NCBI GenBank assembly: GCA_021201825.1
Contig: JAJQED010000028.1
Coordinates: forward strand, 62,001-126,000
Reading direction: 5' to 3'
Source: Alistipes sp.
GTDB lineage: Bacteria; Bacteroidota; Bacteroidia; Bacteroidales; Rikenellaceae
Length of the DNA stretch: 64,000 bases
Below the pieces are notes generated by a model. It was not told the origin of the DNA and searched no databases. It worked only from the letters and a program-made list of their open reading frames with translations. Each line of letters starts with the position of its first letter. The stretch's first letter is position 1. Below, piece after piece: positions 9,262 through 18,693 of this stretch. Made by a program: the position numbers and the translations under genes.

Positions 9262-12200
9262 TTAGAATCCTATGTTTATACCGACCGAGAACATCCGCGA
9301 TGCGGGATAGGTCCCGTAGTCCTCACGCCCTCCGGCATTGGGTCCGCCCCCGATCTCGGGCGAATATCCGGATACGTTGCTTACGGTCAAAAGGTTGTTG
9401 GCCGCTACGTAAACACGCAGGGCCTTCAGGTGCATTTTGCTCACCACCGACTCCGGCAGCCTGTACCCCAGCACCACGTTGCGGATGCGGAAGTAACTGC
9501 CGTCCTCGAGGTAATATTGGCTGGCGTTGTTGTTCGTCCCGGAACCGTTGAGCAGCGGGCGGGTATAGGTGTTGGTCGTTCCCGGTCCGGTCCAGGCGTT
9601 CTTGAAATCGTCCCATGATACGTTATAGTTAGGGGTCCCGAGAGTCTGCCGGCGCAGGCTGTACACTTTGTTGCCGAGGCTCGAGTAGAGGTCCACCGTA
9701 AGGTCCAGTCCTTTCCATTGCAGCCCGAAGTTGAAACCGAGGGTCGCTTTGGGCAGGTAGCTGCCCATGTATATACGGTCGTCCGAGTTGATCTCGCCGT
9801 TCCCGTCGGTATCGGCATACCAGATATCGCCCGGCATGGCACCGCTAAGGTGCGGCGTCTGGTCTATCTGCTGCTGGGTCTGGTAGATCCCGAGCACTTC
9901 GTATCCCCAGAAACCGCCTATGGGGTAACCTACCAGCGTACGGTTCACCCCGTTCTCCAGCGGGGAAACCTCGGTATTGACCGATATGACCTTGTTCCTG
10001 AGGGTAGTCCCGACGACGTTCATATGGTAGCCGAACTCGCCTGCCCGGTCGCTCCAGCCTACGTTGAACTCGAATCCCCGGTTACGCGCCGAAGCGATAT
10101 TCGAGAGGCGGCTGTGCGTCGAACTCACGCCGGGAAAGGTGTAATAGGTCAATATGTCCTTGGTTGTCTTTACGTAGTAATCCATCTCGAGCGAAAGCCG
10201 CTGGTCCAGCAAGCTGGCGTCGAAACCGACATTGAACTGGCGTGCTTCCTCCCAGTGCAGGCCTGGGTCTATGGAGGCGTCTATAACGGTCTGTGTCGTC
10301 GCGCTTTCCGGGTTCTTGCCGAACACCCCGGTAACGGTTTGGGTATAAACAGTCTGCACGTTATTGGGAATACCTGCATCGGACCCAACGATCCCGTAGC
10401 TCGTACGCAATTTAAAATAGTTCAGCCAGTCGAGGTCTTTCATGAACGCCTCTTCCGACACCGTCCATCCGAGCCCCAGGGCCGGGAACGTACCGTAACG
10501 GCCGTCCTCCGGGAAGCGGGAAGACCCGTCGACACGGATGGTAGCCGTAACCAGGTATTTATGGGCGAACGTATAGTTAGCCCTGGCCAGGTAAGAGAGG
10601 TAGGAGTAGTTGGTACCGCTCGAACTGCCCGTCAGGGTCGAGGCCTGTCCCAGACCGGTGTACCACAGGTTTTTATTCTTCCATGCCGCATCGGGCATCT
10701 CCTGCACGGACTGGTCCTGGTACTGGTAGCGGTTGTCCTGCAGGGTGATACCGGCCACAACGTTAAGCTGGTGGTCCCCTTTTCGGAAATCGTAGGTAAG
10801 GATATTCTCGTTGAGCCAGTTGAACGTACGCGACTGGCTTATGGACAGTTGGTTATTGGTCCGCAGCTGGTCCGTATTGATCTGGTAGCGGGGATAGAAC
10901 GCCTTGTAATCGCTGTTCGAATTGTCGAACGTGAACGACGAACGGAAACTCAGGCCTTTGACGAGCTGGAAATCAACGAAGAAGTTACCGATGGTCTTAT
11001 AGTAATTCGAGAAGTTATCGCTGTTGTAATAGAGCGATGCAACGGGGTTGCCGGACTTGCCGATCTCGTCCACCGGGCCGAAGAAGTTCTCCGGGTTGAG
11101 CGGGTCGTCCTGGTCTTCGGCGTACCTGACCGGGGCGGTAGGCAGGGCCCGCAGGGCGCTCGAGAGGGAACTTCCCTCGCTGTGTCTTTGCTCATAAACA
11201 AATGTGATGTTACTACCCAGAGTAGCCCATCTTGCAAGGTCGTATGTATTGGTGATCTTGATAGAAGCACGCTGGTAGTCGGAGCCTTTCATTACCCCCT
11301 CCTGTTTAAAGTAGCCCGCCGAGATACCGTAAGTCGATTTCTCGCCCCCGCCAACTATATTGATATTGTAGTTCTGGGTGCGTGCCATGCGGGTTATCTC
11401 CCTCTGCCAGTCCGTTCCCTTGCCGGCGGCGGCGATCTCGTCGGCCGTATAGGGTAGCGGGTCGTCAACTCCAAGGGCGGCGTTCTCTGCCATGGTCTGC
11501 ATGTTCTTAAGGGTCAGGAACTGGCTGGCCGTAGCATACGGCAGGTATTTTTCCATCTTGGCAAAGCTGATGTTCGCATCGACGTTCACCGACACCGGCT
11601 GGTTCTTGCGGCCCTGCAGGGTGGTAATTATAATCACCCCGTTGGCGCCACGGGACCCGTAGATAGCTGTCGCCGAGGCGTCTTTCAACACTTCGATGGA
11701 TTGGATGTCGTTGGGATTGAGGAACTCTATGGAACTCATTATCAGCCCGTCGACCACGTAACACGGGTCCGTATTGCTGAACGATCCCACACCACGGACC
11801 CGGACCGTAGGCGCTCCGCCCGGTGCCGCGTCCTGCACGATCTCGACCCCCGCTACCTTACCCTGCAGTGCCTGCATCGGATTCGCGGCAGCTACCGTAG
11901 TTGTAAGGTCTTCGGCTTTGACCGAGGAGATCGACCCAGTAATATCCCGCTTACGCTGTGAACCGTAACCGGTCACAACGATCTCGTCGATACCCGTACT
12001 GGCCGGCTGGAGCGTGACCGCGATGAACGACCGCTCGTCAACTACCACATTCGTTGACTCATAACCCAAATAAGAGAATGTAATGATTTCGCCCGTGGAG
12101 GCCGTCAGCGAAAACGCCCCTGCGGCGTCGGCAGTGGTGCCCACCGCCCGACTGCCGACAATGACGGTTGCACCGGCCAGCGGTTCCCCGTCGGCGTCCG

Positions 12201-12318
12201 TGACGATACCCGTAACGGTCCTCGGCCCCTGCTGGGCCATGAGATTTGCCGGATGCCCCAAAACAATAAGCGACAGGCATACGGCCCCTGTCATCAGAAG
12301 TCTGTAAAGAACATTCAT
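9262..12318 (-). CDS. susC: SusC/RagA-family TonB-dependent outer-membrane transporter
   Basis: 1018-residue TonB-linked outer-membrane importer for oligosaccharides. The signal peptide (about 1-28) is followed by a carboxypeptidase-regulatory-like domain (TVTGIVTDADGEPLAGATV, residues about 33-110), the TonB-box/plug entry GIDEIVVTGYGSQRKRDITG, a plug with VRGVGSFSNTDPCYVVDG and the SusC signature YGSRGANGVIIITT. A long beta-barrel ends in SVGINIGF, with a terminal aromatic residue. Length is normal for the family, and the gene is intact. No long N-terminal sigma/anti-sigma signalling (STN) domain is seen, consistent with control by the adjacent membrane regulator rather than an ECF sigma pair. 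It heads the catabolic transcript of the locus. Confidence 0.97.
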   Translation of the reverse strand: MNVLYRLLMTGAVCLSLIVLGHPANLMAQQGPRTVTGIVTDADGEPLAGATVIVGSRAVGTTADAAGAFSLTASTGEIITFSYLGYESTNVVVDERSFIAVTLQPASTGIDEIVVTGYGSQRKRDITGSISSVKAEDLTTTVAAANPMQALQGKVAGVEIVQDAAPGGAPTVRVRGVGSFSNTDPCYVVDGLIMSSIEFLNPNDIQSIEVLKDASATAIYGSRGANGVIIITTLQGRKNQPVSVNVDANISFAKMEKYLPYATASQFLTLKNMQTMAENAALGVDDPLPYTADEIAAAGKGTDWQREITRMARTQNYNINIVGGGEKSTYGISAGYFKQEGVMKGSDYQRASIKITNTYDLARWATLGSNITFVYEQRHSEGSSLSSALRALPTAPVRYAEDQDDPLNPENFFGPVDEIGKSGNPVASLYYNSDNFSNYYKTIGNFFVDFQLVKGLSFRSSFTFDNSNSDYKAFYPRYQINTDQLRTNNQLSISQSRTFNWLNENILTYDFRKGDHQLNVVAGITLQDNRYQYQDQSVQEMPDAAWKNKNLWYTGLGQASTLTGSSSGTNYSYLSYLARANYTFAHKYLVTATIRVDGSSRFPEDGRYGTFPALGLGWTVSEEAFMKDLDWLNYFKLRTSYGIVGSDAGIPNNVQTVYTQTVTGVFGKNPESATTQTVIDASIDPGLHWEEARQFNVGFDASLLDQRLSLEMDYYVKTTKDILTYYTFPGVSSTHSRLSNIASARNRGFEFNVGWSDRAGEFGYHMNVVGTTLRNKVISVNTEVSPLENGVNRTLVGYPIGGFWGYEVLGIYQTQQQIDQTPHLSGAMPGDIWYADTDGNGEINSDDRIYMGSYLPKATLGFNFGLQWKGLDLTVDLYSSLGNKVYSLRRQTLGTPNYNVSWDDFKNAWTGPGTTNTYTRPLLNGSGTNNNASQYYLEDGSYFRIRNVVLGYRLPESVVSKMHLKALRVYVAANNLLTVSNVSGYSPEIGGGPNAGGREDYGTYPASRMFSVGINIGF

Positions 12319-12379
12319 AAGGTTTGAATTTTAGGTTAGCCGGAGCCGCCCAGGTTCAACGGATCGGTCCGGTCTACGG

Positions 12380-12387
12380 CAAATGTA
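12380..12387 (-). promoter_or_regulatory. Candidate -7 box for susC
   Basis: TACATTTG on the minus strand fits the Bacteroidetes TAnnTTTG element, 62 bp before the susC start, in the 231-bp gap that separates susC from the regulator gene. No TTTG is found at the expected -33 distance, which would suit an activator-dependent promoter. A second match, TAATTTTG, lies at 12523-12530. Confidence 0.3.
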
Positions 12388-12549
12388 TCGGAATGCGGTA
12401 CGGGTGATTCCCGGCTCTCCCCATCTTGATTACTACACGGTTTGAAGTGGTCTGCCGGCAGGTACAACGTCACTACATCACACGGGTATCAACCCGCTGC
12501 GATGCAAGTAATTGGAGGTTCTCAAAATTAGGGTTGGCTATAGGGTCCG

Positions 12550-15402
12550 TCAGAAATTTTTGATGAGCCAGTCACTCAGGTTCACATGGGTTTCAAGGTC
12601 GAGTTTCTTCCTCAGCCTGTACCGTCCGATCTCCACTCCCCGTACCGAAATGCAGAGCAGGGAAGCGATATCTTTCGTGCTGAGGTTGAGGCGCAGGCAG
12701 GCGCACAGTTTCAGGTCGCCTGCCGAAAGGTTGGGGTAGATCGATTTGATGTCGCTGAAAAAACCGCTGTGGTTCTGCTCGAAATGGAGCACGAACAGCT
12801 TCCAGTCCTCCTCGGCATTGGCGCCGTTGTCCACCAGGTCGTTCAGTTTATTGTAAAGCCGGGCCGGCACCTTGGTGCCCGACTGCTGGGCCGCATCCAG
12901 TTCGCTCTTTATCTTACTGAGTACTTTATTCTTAGTGATCGTTGCATAGGTAACGTTCATCAGGTCCCGCTCACGTTCGTGCACCTGGGTCTTGAGCTGT
13001 TCGTTCTGCCGGAGCAGGTATTCTTTCTCCAGTTTCTGCATCCGTTTGATATGCCTCTTCCGGAGCCGCGCCTGTTCGGTCTTCCACAGGACGACGAACG
13101 CAAGGACGAACACCAGCCCGTAGCACACGAACGCAATGAAACTCAAATACCACGGCGATGCCACCGTGAAAGGATAGGCGGCCTCGGGCCCGGCCTCTCC
13201 CGCCTCGTCCACGGCCCTTACCAGAAGCATGTAATCTCCCCGTGGCAGCCGGTCGAAGCGTAACGTCCCGCTGTGTTGCCGCTCGGACCACCGGCCGTCC
13301 AATCCCCTGAGCATATACTGGAAGTAGACCCTCTCGCCCGATACGTGCGGATAGGACCAGCTGAATACCAGATTATTGGAATTATAAGGTATGCGGGGCT
13401 TCTTCCCGCCGTCCAGCAGGAGGGTATCGGCATTACCGGATTTATCCAGGGCAAGTATCTGTCTTGCGAACGGCATGCGGTCGGGTACGGTCGCCGCCAC
13501 GGGGCGGCGGTTGTCATGGATCAGAAAGCCGTTGTCCAGGCAGACCAGCGCCAGCGAATCGTTCAGGATGCAGACGTTCTCGAAACCGTCCACCGTGGAG
13601 AGGTTCATCTCCATCAGGTTATACTGGCGGATAACGGCCGTGGAGTCCTCCCCGCAATGGAACAATGCCACGGCATTCTTGCCGACCATCCAGTAGCGGT
13701 CGGCCCCGGCGCCCACGATCTTATTTACCTTACCGGGCAGGAACGGCGCACTGTCCAGCTCCCCGTACGGCACCATCCGCTCACCGATAAAGTCATACAG
13801 GAAAAAGCGGTCGTCCACGATGAACACTATCCTGCCGCCGATATTCCCCATCCGTATCTTGGGATAACCCATGCCGAAATCCTGCGGGGCCGTAAAGCCC
13901 ACGATCTTGGAAAGGCCGTCCCCGTTAGCCGCCGGGCGGCACCGGAACAATCCCTCGTTCGAGTGGGCCAGCCAGACGTTCCCGAACGGGTCGGTCATTA
14001 CCTGGGCACAGGGGGCGGAGAAACCCGTGAGCGCCCCGCTCCTTTCCAGCCCATGCGGGCCCTGGAGGAAAATTTGTGGAATGCTGTAAGTCGCGGCGAC
14101 AGCGTACCGCCGTCCCTGCTGTTCGAACCCGGCCAGGTCGAACACCCCGTTGTTTTCATACAGCGGCCGGGGTTTGCCGCCTGTAACGTCGAACAGGCCG
14201 CTGTTCGTCCCGCACAGCACCCGCCCGTCCATCTGCGCGAGGGTCCAAACCTGTCCCTGAATACCGTCCACCGGTACCGCTTTCGATATGGCATCCGCGC
14301 TCCTGAAATCCTCCCACGCGATGGTGAAAAGCCCGTGGTTAGTGCCCACATAGAGTTTGTCCCCGCACAATGTCGCGGCGTAGACCGATCCGAGGCTGTT
14401 GCTATGGTCGATAAAGAAATTGAAATCCTCGCAGTAGTTTAGCCTTACCAGCCCTTTCTCCATCCCGGCCCATATATTCCCGTCCTTGTCTGCCATCAAC
14501 GAAAGCACCGTATTGTTGGCCAGAAAGTTACCGGTGCTCAGGTGGCTGAGTATCCTCCCGTTGGCATCCGTGTGATACAGGCCGTTGAGCAGGGTGCCGA
14601 AAATAAAGTCGCCGTTTTCGAGGCGCAGGGCACAGTTCAGGTCGTCGTCCTCGATGGCCCGGTCCACCTCCGTACCCCACCGGCGGATCGTGCCGTCCGA
14701 CAGTATATAGATCCCCTGGCTCCCCGTTCCCAGCAAAATGTTTTCGTCGCCGTAGGGCAGGATAACCCTAACCGTGTTAAGTCCGGTTTCCATCACCGGC
14801 AGCAACTCCCTATCCCCGAGTTCCCACAGTGCGGAGGAAGAATGGATAAAGTACCGGTCCCTCACCGGACAGAGGTACATAATAAAAGTCTGCGGATCGA
14901 TAACCGTCACCGATTCATAGTCGTAAAAATAGAGCTTGGCGAACGACTGGAAATAAGCCCCCTCCTGCGTTACGATTATCTTCCAGATATCCTCGTTCAC
15001 AAAGGTATTTTCCGGCACCAGATGACTGAGCCGGTGGTATTTAAGAGTTCCCTTGTCGTCGTACGACCAGTAGCCGAACTCCTCGTAGCCGCCCGTATAT
15101 ATCCGGTCGCAATCGTCTATTGCAACCGACCGTATCAACCTGCACGGGGCATCGGTATAGAGCCTCCAGCTCGTTCCGTCATATTCCAACAGGCCGTCGT
15201 TGTTAGCGATATACAAGATGCCTCGGGAATTCTGCGCCAAACCCCAGTTCTTGTTCCCGGCCCCGTACTCCTTGCCGGTGAAATTCACGACATTGGGGTT
15301 CACTACCATTCCGGCCGGTAATGCGGCGCAGACCGGGAACAGCATCCCGAGCCAGACGAGGACAATCGATATTTTCGACAACGGGCGCAAGGGTTCGCTC
15401 AA
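12550..15402 (-). CDS. Membrane-spanning propeller sensor with LuxR-type DNA-binding domain
   Basis: 950 residues. A signal sequence is followed by a beta-propeller ligand-sensing region (about 40-640, with repeats such as DKDGNIWAGMEKGLVRL), a Y_Y_Y beta-sandwich (about 665-745), one membrane helix (about 750-772, FIAFVCYGLVFVLAFVVLW) and a cytoplasmic coiled coil rich in K/E/R/Q (to about 835). The C-terminus is a helix-turn-helix of the LuxR type (LSTKDIASLLCISVRGVEIG). No histidine-kinase or receiver domain is present, so it resembles a SusR-style direct sensor-regulator rather than a hybrid two-component system. It probably senses the locus glycan in the periplasm and activates susC. No ATG gives a full signal peptide: the apparent start is TTG at 15402, whose codon overlaps the upstream TGA; TTG 15390 or 15381 are alternatives. 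Confidence 0.88.
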   Translation of the reverse strand: MSEPLRPLSKISIVLVWLGMLFPVCAALPAGMVVNPNVVNFTGKEYGAGNKNWGLAQNSRGILYIANNDGLLEYDGTSWRLYTDAPCRLIRSVAIDDCDRIYTGGYEEFGYWSYDDKGTLKYHRLSHLVPENTFVNEDIWKIIVTQEGAYFQSFAKLYFYDYESVTVIDPQTFIMYLCPVRDRYFIHSSSALWELGDRELLPVMETGLNTVRVILPYGDENILLGTGSQGIYILSDGTIRRWGTEVDRAIEDDDLNCALRLENGDFIFGTLLNGLYHTDANGRILSHLSTGNFLANNTVLSLMADKDGNIWAGMEKGLVRLNYCEDFNFFIDHSNSLGSVYAATLCGDKLYVGTNHGLFTIAWEDFRSADAISKAVPVDGIQGQVWTLAQMDGRVLCGTNSGLFDVTGGKPRPLYENNGVFDLAGFEQQGRRYAVAATYSIPQIFLQGPHGLERSGALTGFSAPCAQVMTDPFGNVWLAHSNEGLFRCRPAANGDGLSKIVGFTAPQDFGMGYPKIRMGNIGGRIVFIVDDRFFLYDFIGERMVPYGELDSAPFLPGKVNKIVGAGADRYWMVGKNAVALFHCGEDSTAVIRQYNLMEMNLSTVDGFENVCILNDSLALVCLDNGFLIHDNRRPVAATVPDRMPFARQILALDKSGNADTLLLDGGKKPRIPYNSNNLVFSWSYPHVSGERVYFQYMLRGLDGRWSERQHSGTLRFDRLPRGDYMLLVRAVDEAGEAGPEAAYPFTVASPWYLSFIAFVCYGLVFVLAFVVLWKTEQARLRKRHIKRMQKLEKEYLLRQNEQLKTQVHERERDLMNVTYATITKNKVLSKIKSELDAAQQSGTKVPARLYNKLNDLVDNGANAEEDWKLFVLHFEQNHSGFFSDIKSIYPNLSAGDLKLCACLRLNLSTKDIASLLCISVRGVEIGRYRLRKKLDLETHVNLSDWLIKNF

Positions 15403-16181
15403 CGGGATTTACGCTGCGAAAACAGCCATTCGAAAAAGTCGGGGAAATTGAACGCCGGATTCCAGCTGCCGTGCCCGACACCCGGCAGTTCGTAATACTC
15501 CACCGCAATGCCGCACTCCCGCAGCCGGGAATAGGCCATCCGCGAATTGACCGGCGGCACCACATCGTCCTCGTCCCCGTGGAAAATCCGAAAGTTGACA
15601 CCGGCGGCGCCCGGCAGTCGTTCGGGGTTGACGGCCCCGCAGATAGGGACGGCGGCCGCGAACACATCCGGGAACCTGCAGGCAAGGTCAAACGTGGCCA
15701 TGCCTCCCATGGACAGCCCGACAACGTATATCCGGTCCGTGTCTATACGGCCCGATGCGACATATTCCCGCACCATCTCCATGACGGAACCCAGTACGGG
15801 CGTTATTTCGTAATCCACGGGCAGGGTAAGCGGGTCGAAGCCGTTGGACGGTCGTTCATGGAACGCCCAATAGGCCCCCGCAGGACACTGCGGGAACAAC
15901 ACCACGGCCGGGTATTTCTCCATGTTGACCGGGTTGGTGAACATCCGGGAGCCGTGCGCCAGCTGCCGGGTATAATCGTCTCCCCTCTCCCCGCCCCCGT
16001 GCAGGAACAGCACCAGCGGGAATTTGCCTGCACGGTCATACCCCTCGGGGATCAATTCACGGTACAGCAGTTCCCCTCCGCGGCTGTCCGTGAACGTACG
16101 GGCAACGAAGCCGTCGGGGGAACCGGCATGCAGAACGGTAAAATTACAGGAAACGAGCAGCAGGACCAGAAGTTTATTCAT
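15399..16181 (-). CDS. Secreted alpha/beta-hydrolase (carboxylesterase/PHB depolymerase-like)
   Basis: 260 residues with a signal peptide (MNKLLVLLLVSCNFTVLHA). The alpha/beta-hydrolase core shows an oxyanion-region FLHGGGERGDD, a nucleophile elbow GLSMGG, a catalytic Asp in FHGDEDDVVPP and a catalytic His in GVGHGSW. Such proteins in polysaccharide loci are often acyl esterases that strip acetyl, succinyl or similar substituents. Since bacterial cyclic beta-1,2-glucans can be succinylated, that is a possible role here, but the sequence does not prove it. Its stop codon overlaps the TTG start of the regulator gene, so the two are probably cotranscribed and translationally coupled. Confidence 0.88.
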   Translation of the reverse strand: MNKLLVLLLVSCNFTVLHAGSPDGFVARTFTDSRGGELLYRELIPEGYDRAGKFPLVLFLHGGGERGDDYTRQLAHGSRMFTNPVNMEKYPAVVLFPQCPAGAYWAFHERPSNGFDPLTLPVDYEITPVLGSVMEMVREYVASGRIDTDRIYVVGLSMGGMATFDLACRFPDVFAAAVPICGAVNPERLPGAAGVNFRIFHGDEDDVVPPVNSRMAYSRLRECGIAVEYYELPGVGHGSWNPAFNFPDFFEWLFSQRKSR

Positions 16182-16360
16182 TTTCCAGGGCAGTTTAGCA
16201 GTTCGTTAGCTAAAATAGCTATAAATTCCGTAACCGGGAAAATCCCGCCGTAATATCCTCCCGGGCAAGGGTATCCTTAGCCATATAACCGGTTGCTTCC
16301 CGGCATCTGCCGACCCCCTGTCCAGCGGCTTTATTGCCGGGCTGACGGCAACCGGCGGTG

Positions 16361-17209
16361 TTAATGGACCCCTGCGTCGAGGCGGTACCTGTTTAGGGAC
16401 ATACCCGTGTGACGCTTGAAGAAACGGCCGAGGTAGGACTGGTCGGGGAAGTTCAGCTTACCGGCGATCTGTTCCAGTGTCATATCCGAGAACGACAACA
16501 GGGTTTTTATCTCCTGGATCACATGTTTATCTATCGTGAATTTCGGGGTTTCGCCGAGCGTGGAGTGTGTCATGGCGGCCAGGTACCGAGGGGATATACA
16601 GAGTTTGTCGGCATAGAACCGTACATCCCGGTGCCCGGTGCAATGCTTGTGGATCAGCCGGATAAAACGGTGGTAGATCTCTTCCCGGCGGCCGCCGCCC
16701 TCCTTGACAGGGAGGCCCTCCCGGCGCTGGATCTTGTCGCAGGTGTTCAGCAGGATATTGCGCAGGTGGTTTGTAGCGATAACACTCCGAAAGCGGTTGC
16801 CCGCATCGGAATAGAGTGCCTCCAGCAAACCGAACTGGAAACGTGCCAGCTTGGCCGAAGCCTGCGTATGGTTGTAAGCCGGGTGCTTTTTCAGGTAACG
16901 CAAAAACCCGGCGTCCATCTGCCTGTGGGCATCCTCGAACATCCGGCGCGTGAAATAGAAAACCCACACCCGGAAATCCGCACCGGCATTTTCGACCACG
17001 GCCACGGTATCGGGAAGCAGTATAAGCTGCGAATCACGCATAACCGGGTAATCCCGGGAATCGACGGTTATCACAGCCGTTCCCGTTTTGCATAAAATCA
17101 AAGCAGCCCCCTGGAGCCGCAGTGGGTGGCCATGGAGTATCCTAAGGTCGGTCTCCCTTACGATGAACGGGTTTTCACCCGAAAGTATGCTCTCTTGCCT
17201 GACTTCCAT
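16361..17209 (-). CDS. AraC-family transcriptional regulator
   Basis: 282 residues. The N-terminal half is a cupin-like sensing domain (beta-rich, LILCKTGTAVITVDSRDYPV). The C-terminal 100 residues hold two helix-turn-helix motifs of the AraC/XylS type: FYADKLCISPRYLAAMTHST and MTLEQIAGKLNFPDQSYLGR, followed by the family's FFKRHTGMSLNRYR. It lies upstream of the esterase-regulator pair on the same strand, with 179 bp between. It may govern this locus or an unrelated sugar pathway; no operator was identified. The gene is complete. Confidence 0.9.
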   Translation of the reverse strand: MEVRQESILSGENPFIVRETDLRILHGHPLRLQGAALILCKTGTAVITVDSRDYPVMRDSQLILLPDTVAVVENAGADFRVWVFYFTRRMFEDAHRQMDAGFLRYLKKHPAYNHTQASAKLARFQFGLLEALYSDAGNRFRSVIATNHLRNILLNTCDKIQRREGLPVKEGGGRREEIYHRFIRLIHKHCTGHRDVRFYADKLCISPRYLAAMTHSTLGETPKFTIDKHVIQEIKTLLSFSDMTLEQIAGKLNFPDQSYLGRFFKRHTGMSLNRYRLDAGVH

Positions 17210-17290
17210 TCTCGGACGGGACGCTCACGGTCAAAGTTAAGTTTTATTCCCATTATGAACAAACCAACCCGGAAGACACCCGGTAAAGCA

Positions 17291-17326
17291 AAAAAAAGGC
17301 GGGCAGGAAATTCCTGCCCGCCCTTT
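17291..17326 (-). terminator. Rho-independent terminator of efflux operon
   Basis: A GC-rich inverted repeat (GGCGGGCAGGAA with TTCCTGCCCGCC, one bulged base). On the minus strand it is followed by a run of seven T, 18 bp beyond the TolC-like gene. Confidence 0.9.
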
Positions 17327-17343
17327 TAGCATGAACCGCTAAA

Positions 17344-18681
17344 TTATAGGTTTATCGGCTTTCCACGATAGAAGTCGAGTATCTTCATCCGGAATATATA
17401 GTCGTATTTTGCGCGGACCTGCTCGGAGAGGCTCGATACCAACCGTGAGCGGGAATCGTCCAGTTCGAGTGCAGTAGCCCTGCCGAGGTTGAAGCTCTCT
17501 TCGGTGAGCCGGTAGGCTTCCGTAGAGGATTCGGCGGCCATCTCCGTCGCCCGGTGCTGGTCCACGGCGATCTGGGCGCTCAGGCATGCCTGCTGTATCT
17601 CTTTGTAAATATTCAACTTCGTGTTTTGCAGGTTGATTTCCCGGCTCTGGACGTTGAGCTGTGCCCGGCGTATATTACTGCGGGTTATGCCCCTGTTGTA
17701 GATCGGGATGCTGACCCCGATGCTAATTGCCTCGTTACCGCGCGTGCGTATCTGTTTGGAGAACGACTCGTTCCAGTCGTTACTGAACGTATAGCTGTAC
17801 CCGTTGCTGTACGACACCCCGAAGCTCACCGTCGGGAACAAAGACCCGCGCGTGGCCCTCAGGCTGGCGATACTGCTCTCCAGCAGGTACTCCTGCTGGC
17901 GGATATGCGGTTTTACACCGAGGGCGACCATATATATCTCGTCCGGGGTCGCAACCCTGTAATTTTCGATCACCACACCCTCGGTATCCGGTTCGGCGAT
18001 GTCGAATCCGTACATCGTCTCGAGGTTCAGCGCCTGCGTCAGGTTGAGTATCGCCGTCTCCACATCTCCCAGGGCATTTGTTACGCGAACCACGTTCGAG
18101 GAGACCTGCGCCCGGCTCTCCAACAATTCCGTCTGGGGCGACATGCCGGTCTCCACCAGTATCTCGGCCCGCTCGAGCTGTTTCTGCGACAGGGCGAGTT
18201 CTTCCTGGTATACCTTTAGCAGCTCCTTGCGGTACAATACCTCCAGGAAATAAGTGGTCACCTGCAGCTCGAGGTTTTCCTTGGCGCTGGCCAGTCCCTC
18301 GGTAGCGGCTTTAAGGTTGAGCTGGCCCATTTTGATGCGGTTGCGTATGGCGCCGCCCTGGTAAATGGGTATGGAACTCGAAGCCGACACCCCTGTGGAA
18401 GAGGTCTGGCTGTCTTCGTAAACGTTGGTTTCTGCCGAGGGAGCGCGCCCGAAACTGAAATTCTGGTTGATATTGGCACTCAGGTTCGGCAGGCGGGCGT
18501 TACGGTAGTCCCGGTAGTCGATCTCCGACTCCTCGAGGGTCAGCTCGTACTGCCTGATCTCGAGGTTATTCTCGATGGCGTAGTCGATGCACTCCTGCAG
18601 GGTCCATTTCTGCTGCGCCTCAGCCCCGGCCGCAAGGCAAAACAGCAACGCAAGGCACGGTATGGTTCTCGATATTTTCAT
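17344..18681 (-). CDS. TolC-family outer-membrane efflux channel
   Basis: 445 residues. A signal peptide (ending GAEAQ) precedes two outer-membrane-factor repeats of long alpha helices, with the family opening WTLQECIDYAIENNLEI and the second-half FPTVSFGVSYSNGYS / ISIGVSIPIYNRG strand pairs. It forms the outer-membrane exit duct of a tripartite pump. It is the last gene of a minus-strand operon whose earlier genes give the ATPase, two permeases and the periplasmic adaptor, 12 bp after the adaptor stop, and it is followed by a strong terminator. Complete and of usual length. Confidence 0.95.
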   Translation of the reverse strand: MKISRTIPCLALLFCLAAGAEAQQKWTLQECIDYAIENNLEIRQYELTLEESEIDYRDYRNARLPNLSANINQNFSFGRAPSAETNVYEDSQTSSTGVSASSSIPIYQGGAIRNRIKMGQLNLKAATEGLASAKENLELQVTTYFLEVLYRKELLKVYQEELALSQKQLERAEILVETGMSPQTELLESRAQVSSNVVRVTNALGDVETAILNLTQALNLETMYGFDIAEPDTEGVVIENYRVATPDEIYMVALGVKPHIRQQEYLLESSIASLRATRGSLFPTVSFGVSYSNGYSYTFSNDWNESFSKQIRTRGNEAISIGVSIPIYNRGITRSNIRRAQLNVQSREINLQNTKLNIYKEIQQACLSAQIAVDQHRATEMAAESSTEAYRLTEESFNLGRATALELDDSRSRLVSSLSEQVRAKYDYIFRMKILDFYRGKPINL

Positions 18682-18693
18682 AAGGCCGCCCTG

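Noticed and set aside
9718..11457. 579-codon open frame opposite susC
   Set aside because: Antisense shadow of susC; the susC translation carries all family motifs, the antisense none.
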